Assembly: GCA_020636905.1 (NCBI GenBank) | Contig: JACJWX010000006.1 | Coordinates: 75,018 to 139,017 of the forward strand | Length of the DNA: 64,000 nucleotides | Direction: 5' to 3' | DNA from: Actinomycetota bacterium | GTDB taxonomy: Bacteria > Actinomycetota > Thermoleophilia > Miltoncostaeales > Miltoncostaeaceae | Part shown: positions 19,437-27,896 of the stretch, piece after piece | Numbering within the stretch: position 1 is the first letter of the stretch | Layout: every line of letters begins with the position of its first letter | Notes under the pieces: model-generated | Databases searched by the model: none | Seen by the model: the letters and a program-made list of their open reading frames with translations, nothing else | Told to the model about the DNA's origin: nothing | Position numbers and translations under genes: made by a program

Positions 19437-19955
19437 TCATCCGTCCGACGCGATTGCCGGATGGGCAGGCACCGGAGGCGACGCGTGCCCTTCTTCCCAC
19501 GTGGAGACAAGTCTGATCGCTAGCGATCCTACTACCAGGCCCCGGGAACGCATGTCGGCGAGTGCATCGCGGGGACCATCGGTGCAGCCCAGATGGGCGC
19601 TCAGTACGGCACCCACCGCGGTGAGCCATTCGCCGGGGCGATCGCAGTGCACGAGGATCGCCTCCTGTTCATCGTCGAGCCGGGCCCCGACGGCCATCGC
19701 GAGTTCCTGAAGCGACGCTGCGGCCTCGTCCTCGCTTCGCAGCGGATGCCACTCAACCGCGAAGCCGGCGAGGGCGGCATCGAGGAGCCCGGTCCGCGCG
19801 GGGTGCGTCGAGACGACGGTCCTGATGCCCTGCTGTTTCCACCATTCGAGTTCGGCGGTTCGGCGCGTGATCCGGTGGCTCCGCCCGCCGCCGCCGGGGC
19901 GTTCGGCAAGGGCGAGCCGATCATGGATCAACCAGGTGTGGACCTGCGGTTCCAT
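19437..19955 (-). CDS. Phosphatase-fold protein with degenerate catalytic loop
   Basis: A 172-residue protein resembling dual-specificity/tyrosine phosphatases. An early ELEWWKQQGIRTVVST segment is followed by a P-loop-like AILVHCDRPGEW near residue 115. The cysteine is present but the arginine expected six residues after it (C-x5-R) is replaced by tryptophan, so normal phosphatase chemistry is doubtful. ATG at 19955 has a textbook GGAGGT 7 bases upstream, so the start is secure. It leads the exopolysaccharide operon, where tyrosine phosphatases often regulate polymerisation. Here it may be a binding or regulatory version. Confidence 0.6.
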   Translation of the reverse strand: MEPQVHTWLIHDRLALAERPGGGGRSHRITRRTAELEWWKQQGIRTVVSTHPARTGLLDAALAGFAVEWHPLRSEDEAAASLQELAMAVGARLDDEQEAILVHCDRPGEWLTAVGAVLSAHLGCTDGPRDALADMRSRGLVVGSLAIRLVSTWEEGHASPPVPAHPAIASDG

Positions 19956-20058
19956 GGGTGCGACCTCCGTGTTGGGAGTGGGTGCTCCAGCACTCTCCAA
20001 CCGGAAACCGTGCACCGGGCGCACGGCGTGCGTCGATCAGCGCGCGGCTTCGCGCCGA

Positions 20059-20481
20059 TCAGTCAGGGCGCCACTCGTCGTCCGCGCAGAGATCCCTGAG
20101 CCAGTTCGGGACCGGCACGGTGGCGCGGGTCTCACGTTCGACGCACACGTGCACCATGTCGCCCTCCGCCATCAACTCACCGTTTCGCGTGAACCGGTGT
20201 CGACTCCGGAACGAGCTGTTCCCGGGGGCGGCCATCCAGGTGGCGAGCACGAGCTGGTCGTCGAGCATCATCCGCCCCTGGATCTGGAGTCTGACGTCGA
20301 CGATCGGAATGCCCGGTCCCTCGTCGAGCAGGCGGGTGAACGGGTATCCGACCTCGCCCAGCCATTCCGAGAGGCCGCGATCCATCCAGCGGAACAGGTT
20401 CGTGAAGTGGATCTGGGCCACGTCCACCTCGGCCATCGCAAGCCGGAACGGGTGCGTGTGGACGAAGGGTTCGTGCGACAC
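20059..20481 (-). CDS. Acyl-CoA thioesterase, 4HBT hotdog family (YbgC/FadM-like)
   Basis: A 140-residue single hotdog domain. The N-terminal strand and active-site helix read MAEVDVAQIHFTNLFRWMD, with Asp20 in the position of the 4HBT catalytic aspartate. Later strands contain LVLATW and RFTRNGELMAEG. It probably hydrolyses short or aromatic acyl-CoA, but the substrate is unknown. GTG at 20481 is supported by TACACT 6 bases upstream, and there is no ribosome binding site, so it may be a leaderless transcript. It is 103 bases upstream of the exopolysaccharide operon on the same strand but probably independent. Confidence 0.8.
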   Translation of the reverse strand: MSHEPFVHTHPFRLAMAEVDVAQIHFTNLFRWMDRGLSEWLGEVGYPFTRLLDEGPGIPIVDVRLQIQGRMMLDDQLVLATWMAAPGNSSFRSRHRFTRNGELMAEGDMVHVCVERETRATVPVPNWLRDLCADDEWRPD

Positions 20482-20493
20482 GGCTCCAGTGTA
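20482..20493 (-). promoter_or_regulatory. Leaderless-type -10 box of the thioesterase gene
   Basis: On the minus strand, TACACT (20493-20488) is followed by 6 bases and then GTG at 20481. Confidence 0.45.
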
Positions 20494-20660
20494 GCCGGGC
20501 CACCCTGCACGTCGGCGCTCGCTCTCCGCGTCCTGTCAACTCGACCGCGAGGATTTGACATGTGCGCAATTTGCGGAGAAACGCGCACGTGTTCCTCCAC
20601 GAAGGGGGGTGAATCCGACCGTCCGAACGCCTCTGCCGGGTGTCGATCACGAGTGGTCTC
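20494..20660 (+). promoter_or_regulatory. Control region upstream of the sigma factor operon
   Basis: This stretch holds a consensus -35 hexamer TTGACA at 20555-20560, but the -10 position 17 bases later (GAAACG) is poor. GTGCGC and GCGCAC arms 15 bases apart flank the same area and could form an operator or hairpin. AAGGGGGG at 20602-20608 resembles a ribosome binding site but has no start codon in the right frame nearby. Confidence 0.3.
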
Positions 20661-21989
20661 ATGACTTTGGACACCCAATCGGTAGAAATGACGCCCGAAC
20701 CCACCTCCGAAGAACGTCGCCAGGCGGTGTGCCGCGCAGTTGCGCAGGCACCCGGTCTGATCCGCCACGCCGCCAGGTTCTCAACCTCGATCGCGGACGC
20801 CGAGGACGCGTACCAACGGTCGATGGAGATCGCGCTCCAGAAGGCGCCGGTCGTGGAGTTCGAACGGTTCCTGGCGTGGTTGCGCGTCGTCATCAGGAAC
20901 GAAGCGCTCGCGATCTCGCGCCGCCGTCATCGTGAGACGCCCGCATCGGACCAGCAGCTCGAGTCGGCGGGCGAAGCGGTTGACTCGTCGTTCGCCCGGC
21001 TGGAGTGGCGGGAGCGCTACCTGCGGGTCCACGACGCACTCGGCCACCTCACCGAGTCGCAACGGACCTGCGTGCTGCTCCAGGCCGCAGGAGCGAGCTA
21101 CGAATCCATCGGGGACGCGACCGGCTTCAGCCGGCGCAAGGTCGAGCGGTCGGTGCTCGAGGGACGTGCCGCCCTCACCCGCGCCGAGTCCCGCATCAAC
21201 CACGGCGACGCCTGCGAGGGCATGCTCGTGTCCATCGATCGGGTCGCCGCCGGCCTGGCCCAGCGCGACGAGGTGCGGAAGCTTCGACGACACGTCCTGC
21301 ACTGCCGCTGTTGCCGGACCCTGCTGCGGGACCGGCGCCAGAACCCGCCCGATCTGTCGGCCCTCGTTCCGGCCGTTCTGTTGGCCGGGGCCGTCGACCA
21401 GCTCGCCACGCCTGATCCCGGCCCATTCCTGTCATGGATCGATCGCGCCGGCTCCGGGGCCACGTTTCGCATGGGGCAGGTGGTCCAGGTGGTGATGGAC
21501 GTGCCGAGTTCCGTTGCCGCCAAGATCACCGCCGGTGCGGCGGTTGCCGCCGTGGCGGGGACGGCGGGCATCCCGCTCCTGACCGGTGGCGCCGCGACCC
21601 AGACCTCCCCGGTGGGCATCCCCTTGGCCTCGGCGGTTCGGGCGCTCGAAACGGTGAGCGCGTCCGCCACCGCGACACCGGCCACGGGTCAACCCGGCAC
21701 GTCCGCGGGTGGCGCGACGCCGACGCAGGCCGCCAAACCTTCGACCGCTGTGTCCGTCCCGTCCACGCGGCGTCGGGCGGGCGCCACCGCACTCCCGCCG
21801 GCAGATCCCCCGCCCAGGGTGAGGGTGACCACCTCATCACCGCCGAGCGTGCCCACGACCCGTTCGGTGGCCTCCACGCCGTCCGTCTCGGTGACAGCCG
21901 CCCCGGCGTCCGCTCCTTCGGCGGCGCCCCCGGCCCGTGGTCCGGCGGCCGACCGTGCCGGCGCCGCCGCCATCAGCATCGGCCCCTGA
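20661..21989 (+). CDS. ECF-type sigma factor fused to zinc-finger and membrane anchor
   Basis: A 442-residue protein. Residues about 20-90 are sigma region 2 (DAEDAYQRSMEIA, then FLAWLRVVIRNEAL). Residues about 120-175 are region 4 with the helix-turn-helix (YESIGDATGFSRRKVER). A H-x3-C-x2-C motif at about 211-218 resembles the zinc-binding anti-sigma domain. Residues about 284-310 are hydrophobic and Ala/Val-rich, a probable membrane segment. The last 130 residues are a Pro/Thr/Ser/Ala tail predicted outside the cell. The arrangement suggests a sigma factor tethered to the membrane by its own built-in anti-sigma-like part. ATG at 20661 is used; GTG at 20640 is possible. It heads a five-gene unit. 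Confidence 0.75.
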   Translation: MTLDTQSVEMTPEPTSEERRQAVCRAVAQAPGLIRHAARFSTSIADAEDAYQRSMEIALQKAPVVEFERFLAWLRVVIRNEALAISRRRHRETPASDQQLESAGEAVDSSFARLEWRERYLRVHDALGHLTESQRTCVLLQAAGASYESIGDATGFSRRKVERSVLEGRAALTRAESRINHGDACEGMLVSIDRVAAGLAQRDEVRKLRRHVLHCRCCRTLLRDRRQNPPDLSALVPAVLLAGAVDQLATPDPGPFLSWIDRAGSGATFRMGQVVQVVMDVPSSVAAKITAGAAVAAVAGTAGIPLLTGGAATQTSPVGIPLASAVRALETVSASATATPATGQPGTSAGGATPTQAAKPSTAVSVPSTRRRAGATALPPADPPPRVRVTTSSPPSVPTTRSVASTPSVSVTAAPASAPSAAPPARGPAADRAGAAAISIGP

Positions 21990-22032
21990 CCGCAGTCAAT
22001 CGCCCGTCGTCCACCACAGAGAGACCAGCACC

Positions 22033-24006
22033 ATGACTTCAAGGAACCGCACTCCCGTCAGCACCCGCACCCTGGCACGCACGCTCGGCGTCGCCGCGGC
22101 GGTCACATCCGTGGCCCTGTCGGCCTCGGGTGCCGTGGCGGACGGGCCCGTCATGACCGTGCCTGCGGCATTCACCGAGGTCACCACATCCGGCGGGACA
22201 TTGCTGGCTGCACCGGATCGGGTCTTCAGCAGTGCGGCGACGGGCACGCTCGCCGGCCACTCGACGGTCCAGCGTTACTGCTCGCCGTACGGGAGCGGTA
22301 CAACGATCGTCGGGTTCCGCATGGCCGCGGGACGCTGGCACGTGGAGCACGGGAATGCCGCCGTGATGATCCTCCACAGCGGTGCAGGTGAACTGCAGCG
22401 GATCGCCGACGTCGACCTGCCGCACAATCGGGCGGACAGCATCGGCTTCTGGGCGGGTGCCGCGCCGGCGATGGCCCCATCAGACTGCGTGTGGTCCCAG
22501 GTTGTCATTCGCAATCACATCGATGCGCCGTTGCTGTGGACGAGTGCCCTCCAGGAGGTCGCGATTCGCGATGACGTGGGGCCGACGGTCACCGACGTCG
22601 CCGTGCGACCCTCAGGGTGGCTCACCGGAGGCGACCTTGTGGTCGACTTCACGACGGCCGACAACGGCCTCCATCGCGGCGGAGTTCAGGCACAGATCGG
22701 CAGCGGTCCCATCCATGATCTCGGAGACGTGCCGAATGGCCGCACCTCGGCGACGCTTCCGCTCGACGGAATCGCCGATGGTCAGCACCAGCTCGTCCTG
22801 ACGAGATCCGGCTGGGGGTGGGCCCCGAGATCCGCGTCCGGGGTCGTGATGGTCGATCGCACCGCACCCGGAATCCCGGTCGTCGCCACGGACACGACGG
22901 GCTGGACGAATGCGGATCGCGTGTCGTTCCACGCGGCACCCACGGCCGACGCCACCTCGGGATGGCGCCAGAACGAGTTCTCGGTCGACGGCGGTGGCTG
23001 GACGGCTGAGCCACCGGCCGCCATCAGCACCGAAGGCATCCACCGGATCCGGGCTCGGGCCATGGACCATGCAGGGAATCGGTCCGCCCCGTCCGACACG
23101 GCGCTGATCCGCATCGATCGGACCCCGCCACTCGTTGACGACCTGCAGGTGGGCGGCGTCGACCCGGCGGGAGTGCGCGCGCAGTTCTCGCTGACCCCCG
23201 ACACCGGTGCCCCGTACACCGGGTGTCCGATCGGCGTCGAGATCGCACCGGCCGGGGGGCAGTGGACCGAGGCCCTCCGACTCCCCTCCTCGGACGTGTC
23301 CGGCCGCGTGACCCTCTCGGTTCCGCTCGCGACCGTGAGCAACGGCCAGAACCTGCTCCGGCTGACCGTCTGTGACGCCGCGGGCAACCAATCACAACGA
23401 ACGGTCCGCTTCCAGCGGGACTCCTCCAACGCCGCGACCGCGTCGGAGGTCCAGCGCGCCACGGCCAGCGCATCGTCGCTGACACTCGCTCCGGTCAGCG
23501 TGAGGCCGACGCAATTCGGAGCTCGTGTGGTCATCCGATCGGTGGTGCGCCGGAACGGTCGTGCGTCCGCCGGTGTGCCCGTCACGCTCAGTGATCCCGC
23601 GGGACGCACGCTTCGAGCGGTGTCGAGCGATGCGGCCGGTCGGGTCGTGTTCCGTCTGCGGGCGACGCGGGGTGGCGTCTGGACCCTTCATGCGAACCAG
23701 GGCGGCACCGAATCGGCCCGGACGGCGAACCTGATCGTGCGACCCCGCATGCGGTGGGTCACGCGGCCACGGACGGGATGGACGGCGCTCCGAGCCGGTA
23801 TCCGGCCCGGTTTGAAGGGGCGGATCGTCCGTGTCCAGCGTCGCCAGGGCGGAGGCTGGGTCACGATCGCGTCGGTTCGTACCGGCCCGGCGGGTCGCGT
23901 GCTTGCGCGCCGGCAGTGGTTGCCGGGCCGGTATCGGCTGGCGGTGCCGAGGCAGTCGGGCTGGTCGCTCGCTCCGACGGTGGCCCCGTTCCGGGTGGTC
24001 TCGTAG
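22033..24006 (+). CDS. Secreted Ig-like repeat protein
   Basis: A 657-residue exported protein. The N-terminus has a Sec signal peptide (RTLGVAAAVTSVALSASGAVADG). After a globular segment come Ig-like or OmpL47-type repeats with DRTAPGIPVV, DHAGNRSAPSDTALIRIDRTPP and CDAAGNQSQR motifs. The C-terminus has carboxypeptidase-regulatory/Big-like beta domains (GVPVTLSDPAGRTLRAVSSDAAGRVVF). No sortase motif, membrane anchor or catalytic site is visible, so it is probably a released or cell-wall-associated surface protein. It begins 43 bases after the sigma factor and its stop overlaps the next start (TAGTG). Confidence 0.7.
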   Translation: MTSRNRTPVSTRTLARTLGVAAAVTSVALSASGAVADGPVMTVPAAFTEVTTSGGTLLAAPDRVFSSAATGTLAGHSTVQRYCSPYGSGTTIVGFRMAAGRWHVEHGNAAVMILHSGAGELQRIADVDLPHNRADSIGFWAGAAPAMAPSDCVWSQVVIRNHIDAPLLWTSALQEVAIRDDVGPTVTDVAVRPSGWLTGGDLVVDFTTADNGLHRGGVQAQIGSGPIHDLGDVPNGRTSATLPLDGIADGQHQLVLTRSGWGWAPRSASGVVMVDRTAPGIPVVATDTTGWTNADRVSFHAAPTADATSGWRQNEFSVDGGGWTAEPPAAISTEGIHRIRARAMDHAGNRSAPSDTALIRIDRTPPLVDDLQVGGVDPAGVRAQFSLTPDTGAPYTGCPIGVEIAPAGGQWTEALRLPSSDVSGRVTLSVPLATVSNGQNLLRLTVCDAAGNQSQRTVRFQRDSSNAATASEVQRATASASSLTLAPVSVRPTQFGARVVIRSVVRRNGRASAGVPVTLSDPAGRTLRAVSSDAAGRVVFRLRATRGGVWTLHANQGGTESARTANLIVRPRMRWVTRPRTGWTALRAGIRPGLKGRIVRVQRRQGGGWVTIASVRTGPAGRVLARRQWLPGRYRLAVPRQSGWSLAPTVAPFRVVS

Positions 24007-24971
24007 TGCGCATGCTCGCCGGCGTGGCGATGTCGGTCGTCGCGCTTCCGGCGCTCGCCCACGGCGCGGCACCGACCCCGGTGCTCGACCCGTACGTGCG
24101 TCTCCCCGCGGACGGGTCGGTGGTCGTCGGCAGTGCGCTGACCGTCGACACCGGGGTCTGGAGCGGCTCTCCGCGGACCCTGGCCGTGTGGTGGGAGCGC
24201 TGCGCTCCGTCCATGGACGACTGCACGACCATCGCGGCATCTCAGGACTACGTGGTTGCCGACCAGGACGTCGGTTCAACGATGCGAGCCCGCGTCACCG
24301 CGTCGAACGCGGACGGCGCGCGGGAGGTCGTGACCGCGCCATCCGGCGTGGTTCGCGGACGCGACCTCGCGGTGGTTCGAGTGGCCACCACTCCGACGGT
24401 CGGGGCGCTCACGGTGATCCCCGCGCGGCGCAGCGTCGCGGTCGGGTTCGGCCGGCCGGCGGCGTTCGCGGGATCGGTCGCGCGCGGGGTCGCTCCGGCG
24501 CCTGACGTGGAGGTCCGGGTGCTCGATCCCTCGGGACGCGTCCGGGCGACGACGAGATCCGGTCCCGACGGCCGGTACGGGATGCGGGTCCCGGCTCGCG
24601 CGGGCGGCTCGTGGACGCTTCAGGCGGGGGAGACGACCGCGGTCGTGAAGATCGTCGTCCGTCCGGGGATACGGCTCAGTCGGGCGACCCGGGCGGTGGC
24701 TCCGCCCGGGGCCGTCGGTCTCCGCGGTCGAATCCTTCCGGCCGTCACCGGCAAGCTCGTACAGCTCCAGTACCTGGCGCCCGGGCGCGGTTGGCGCGTA
24801 TGGCGGCAGGTGAAGACCGGTCCTGGTGGACGGTTCTCCGTGCACCGCGTGCTTGCACCGAATCCGGCGGTGCCGCGATTCATCCTGCGCATTCGGGCTG
24901 CGGTCCCGCATGACGTCGGGTGGCCGTATCGGGCCGTTGCCAGCCGCGCGATCTCGGTGCGCGTCCGATGA
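24006..24971 (+). CDS. Second secreted beta-domain protein
   Basis: A 321-residue exported protein starting at a GTG that overlaps the preceding stop by one base, so translation is coupled. The signal peptide is VRMLAGVAMSVVALPALAHGA. It is followed by an Ig-like domain with one Cys pair (WWERCAPSMDDCTT) and a regulatory-like beta domain (VEVRVLDPSGRVRATTRSGPDGRYG). Its C-terminal half resembles that of the upstream protein (a valine/arginine-rich segment, a long GRILPAVTGKLVQLQY strand, then RVWRQVKTGPGGRFS), which suggests duplication. No enzymatic motif is seen. Confidence 0.65.
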   Translation: MRMLAGVAMSVVALPALAHGAAPTPVLDPYVRLPADGSVVVGSALTVDTGVWSGSPRTLAVWWERCAPSMDDCTTIAASQDYVVADQDVGSTMRARVTASNADGAREVVTAPSGVVRGRDLAVVRVATTPTVGALTVIPARRSVAVGFGRPAAFAGSVARGVAPAPDVEVRVLDPSGRVRATTRSGPDGRYGMRVPARAGGSWTLQAGETTAVVKIVVRPGIRLSRATRAVAPPGAVGLRGRILPAVTGKLVQLQYLAPGRGWRVWRQVKTGPGGRFSVHRVLAPNPAVPRFILRIRAAVPHDVGWPYRAVASRAISVRVR

Positions 24972-24999
24972 CCCTCCCGTCGGGCAGGAGAACGTCTCC

Positions 25000-25968
25000 G
25001 TGGGCTGTCGCGACAACGTGGGCAGGACTCACCACCACGTCACAGAACACCGTCCCGTGGACTCCTGGGACCAGAGCCTCGCGTCCTACGCCGCCGGTCT
25101 GCGACGGCAGGGGGGGCGGGGAAAGCCGCTGAGCGCGGCGACGCAACGCGCCTACCTGAAGGACGCCCGCGCGGCCGCGGGCTGGTTGCGCGACCACGGC
25201 ATCTCCGGGCCGGAGGCGGTCACGCCCTCGGCGCTCGCCGCAGCGCTCCGCGCGCTGGGGTGGTCGGCGGCGAGCCAGGCTCGTGCACTGACCGCAATTC
25301 GCGCGTGGCTCGCGCCGCACCATGCCCCGGGACGGTCCCCGGCCGATCGGATCCAGCGTCCCGCGGTCAACGCGCCGCTGGTTCCGCGAATGTCACAGGA
25401 TGAGACCGCCGTCCTCCTCGATTCGACCCTCTCCGACGGGGGAACGCCGCTCCAGCTCCGCAATCGTGCGATCGTCGAGGTGCTGTACGGGTCCGGCCTG
25501 CGGCGCCAGGAGGTGTGCGACCTCCGGCTGGACGGCCTCGACTTCGAACACGAGACGCTCCGCGTGGTCGGGAAGGGCAACCGCGCGCGAACGGTTCCGC
25601 TCACCGAGCCCGCCGTCGCGGCGCTCGGCCGCTGGCTCACCGACGGCCGGCCCCACGTCGTGGATTCGAACGCGCCGGCGCGGGCGGAGGTGTTCCTGAC
25701 GATCCGAGGGCGTCCCATGGAGGGGAGCACGGTCTACCGGATCGTGGCACCGTTGCTGCGAGCGATGGGTCGGGGCGGCGGGCCGCATCTGCTGCGCCAC
25801 GCCGCGGCGACACACCTGCTGGAGGGACCGCGCGATGGCGAGGGCGCCCACCTGCGCGTCGTCCAGGAGGTGCTCGGCCACGCGAGTCTCGCCACGACCC
25901 AGCGATACACCGGAGTGACGACGAGGGACATCCAACGTCAGCTCCGACGCGGGCATCCACGCGGATGA
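25000..25968 (+). CDS. Tyrosine recombinase (XerC-like), first of a tandem pair
   Basis: A 322-residue site-specific recombinase. It has an N-terminal SAM-like core-binding domain (about 25-115) and a catalytic domain with the full set of residues: Arg in LYGSGLRRQEV, Lys in VGKGNRARTV, H-x2-R in HLLRH, His in VLGHAS and the nucleophile Tyr in TTQRYTGV. GTG at 25000 has AGGAG 9 bases upstream. Other in-frame GTGs lie at 25018 and 25057. It overlaps the next recombinase by ATGA and follows the secreted protein by 28 bases. It could be the chromosome-dimer recombinase XerC or a locus-specific enzyme. Confidence 0.85.
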   Translation: MGCRDNVGRTHHHVTEHRPVDSWDQSLASYAAGLRRQGGRGKPLSAATQRAYLKDARAAAGWLRDHGISGPEAVTPSALAAALRALGWSAASQARALTAIRAWLAPHHAPGRSPADRIQRPAVNAPLVPRMSQDETAVLLDSTLSDGGTPLQLRNRAIVEVLYGSGLRRQEVCDLRLDGLDFEHETLRVVGKGNRARTVPLTEPAVAALGRWLTDGRPHVVDSNAPARAEVFLTIRGRPMEGSTVYRIVAPLLRAMGRGGGPHLLRHAAATHLLEGPRDGEGAHLRVVQEVLGHASLATTQRYTGVTTRDIQRQLRRGHPRG

Positions 25969-26984
25969 CCGACATCGACGCCCCGGGGCTCCGCGCGCTT
26001 CTGGCCGGTTTCCTCGCGACCCGGACGAACACCGGAACGCGAGAGGCCTACCGGCGAGATCTCGTCCACGTGGCGACCGCACTCGGTGCGGAGTCAGCGA
26101 TCCCCGACGACGACGACATCCGCACGTCGTTCGGCGTCGAGGACGATCCGGGGGCCCGGGCGGCCGCGCAACAGCTGTCGCGACTGGGGATCGAATGGTG
26201 GCAGCGGTGGCGTGACGAGCTGGAGGGCAGCACCGCCACCCGGCGGCGGCGTGTGGCGGCGGTGCGCGCCTTCTGCCGCTGGTGGTCGCTCACGCTCGAC
26301 TGCGAGAACCCGGTGAGCGAGCTCCGGCCGCCCGGCGGGGCGACGCGCGGTGCCGCCCCGGGACGGGAGGTCGTGGCCCTCGCTCCCGCGGCGACCCGCA
26401 AGATGTGCGAGGCCGCGAACGCGCCGGGGCCGACCGGTGCCCGCGACGCCGCGATCGTCGAGCTCCTCTACGGGTGCGGGCTGCGGGCGAGCGAGGCGGT
26501 GTCCCTGGACCTGTCGGCGCTGCACGTCGACGACCCCGACGATCCCTACCTGGTGGTCACCGGCAAGCGCGGACGGACCCGGGCCGTGGCGGTGCCGACC
26601 CGTGCGCGAGAGGTGCTGCGGGCATACCTCACCGTCGGCCGGCCGCCGCTGCGGGCCGCGGCGACTCCGCGCGCCCGCGACGATTCCGACGCCGTCTTCC
26701 TGTCGGTCCGCGGCCGACGTCTGCGTCGCGAGGACGTCTGGCGCATCGTCCGGGCCGTGGCCAAACGCGCCGGACTCATCGACGACGGCGGACGGGTGTT
26801 CCCGCACGCGTTGCGCCATTCGTGCGGGACACACCTGATCCAGTCGGGCGTCGACATCCGCTACGTCCAGGCGCACCTCGGGCACGCCTCGCCGGTGACC
26901 ACCGAGATCTACACCCACGTGACCGCCGCGCACCTGAAGTCGGACTTCGACCGGGCCCACCCCCGCGCACGCGCCACCCGCTGA
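25965..26984 (+). CDS. Tyrosine recombinase (XerD-like), second of a tandem pair
   Basis: A 339-residue recombinase translationally coupled to the preceding one (ATGA overlap). It has the N-terminal core-binding domain (about 5-120) and the catalytic residues Arg in LLYGCGLRASEAV, Lys in VTGKRGRTR, H-x2-R in HALRHSCGTHL, His in AHLGHAS and Tyr in TTEIYTHV. It is closer to the XerC/XerD consensus than its partner. The proteins differ over most of their length, so this is not a recent copy but a functional pair, like XerC with XerD. Convergent with the lipoprotein gene 11 bases away. Confidence 0.87.
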   Translation: MTDIDAPGLRALLAGFLATRTNTGTREAYRRDLVHVATALGAESAIPDDDDIRTSFGVEDDPGARAAAQQLSRLGIEWWQRWRDELEGSTATRRRRVAAVRAFCRWWSLTLDCENPVSELRPPGGATRGAAPGREVVALAPAATRKMCEAANAPGPTGARDAAIVELLYGCGLRASEAVSLDLSALHVDDPDDPYLVVTGKRGRTRAVAVPTRAREVLRAYLTVGRPPLRAAATPRARDDSDAVFLSVRGRRLRREDVWRIVRAVAKRAGLIDDGGRVFPHALRHSCGTHLIQSGVDIRYVQAHLGHASPVTTEIYTHVTAAHLKSDFDRAHPRARATR

Positions 26985-26995
26985 CGACCTCGTCG

Positions 26996-27874
26996 CTAGG
27001 GGGTGAGGGAGGGGATCTCCGCTGCCGCGAGGGCGGGACAGCGGACCCCCGACGCGGCGTAGGCCCCACGCAGGCGCACCGTGGTGGCCTTGATCGCGAG
27101 CAGCGCCACGAGACCGGGTTTCGCGCTGGTCGCAACCCGTCGATCGGCCGCGGTGAGCGTGGCCACGCCGAAACGCGCGGCTGACCGGAGGCGCACCGAC
27201 ACGCGGTCCGTGCGTCCCTGGACGTCCCGGATGATCTCGCTCAACACGTCCCGCGACCGACGGAGCTGGGTCGACGCGGCGGCGGCGTCGACCGGGACGC
27301 TGGTGATGCCGTAGGCCTGCCGAATCCGCGCGCAGGCATGGGCCGCGACGCTCGCCGGAGACTCCTCCAGCTTCTGCGAGGTGGCCCGCTCCTGCAGACG
27401 CGTGAAACGTGTCGATCCCAGGGCCTCGGCCGCGCATTCCGGTAGCCCGAGGTCGCGGGCCGCGACGTCGATCCGGTCGTAGGCGGCCGCAACGTCGCGT
27501 TCCACCCGCGCACGCCCACCGGTCCCGATGCCCCGGATCGATGCGGCCAGATCGTCGAACCCGACCGCGGTCGCCGCGACGCCGTTGCGGAGGTTTGCGG
27601 CCGCGGCGGCGTCACCACCGGACGGCCTGTCCCGCAACGTCGCAGCGAGGTCGCGCAGGTTGACCGCGGTGGCACCCGCGATGAGGCCGAGTCGCGTGCG
27701 TGAGCCGGACTGCGGGAGCGCGTCGATCCGCGCGCTGGCGGTGGCGCAGGCCTCGGCCCAACCCGGAGGATCGTCACCGCCGCACCCACTCAGCAGGGCG
27801 ATTCCGATGATCGCGGCCACGATCCCTCCCCGCGACCACGCCCACAACCGTCTCGGAACGCCTGGCCGGAGCAT
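26996..27874 (-). CDS. Lipoprotein of unknown function at the end of the division-signalling cluster
   Basis: A 292-residue lipoprotein: signal GGIVAAIIGIALLSGC with the lipid-modified cysteine at about residue 31, then GGDDPPGWAE. The mature part is Ala/Arg/Asp-rich and largely helical with four further cysteines (EACATAS, LPECAAE, HACARIR, VRCPAL), which could form two disulfides. No domain is recognised. It is the last gene of the long minus-strand chain. Its start lies 23 bases after the DUF4190 stop, so it is probably cotranscribed. Confidence 0.65.
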   Translation of the reverse strand: MLRPGVPRRLWAWSRGGIVAAIIGIALLSGCGGDDPPGWAEACATASARIDALPQSGSRTRLGLIAGATAVNLRDLAATLRDRPSGGDAAAAANLRNGVAATAVGFDDLAASIRGIGTGGRARVERDVAAAYDRIDVAARDLGLPECAAEALGSTRFTRLQERATSQKLEESPASVAAHACARIRQAYGITSVPVDAAAASTQLRRSRDVLSEIIRDVQGRTDRVSVRLRSAARFGVATLTAADRRVATSAKPGLVALLAIKATTVRLRGAYAASGVRCPALAAAEIPSLTP

Positions 27875-27896
27875 CCGTCGCCCGCCGCTCGGAGGG

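Noticed and set aside
17635..19629. 664-codon frame on the same strand as the sugar transferase
   Set aside because: Only its last 99 codons look protein-like; the rest is a shadow of the sugar transferase. The end part is kept as the coiled-coil gene.
20554..20581. dif-like sequence (ATTTGACATG and GCGCA near ATTTGCGG) upstream of the sigma/Xer operon
   Set aside because: One arm agrees in 8 of 11 bases and the other in 6 of 11, and the spacing is off by one; it is better explained as a -35 region.
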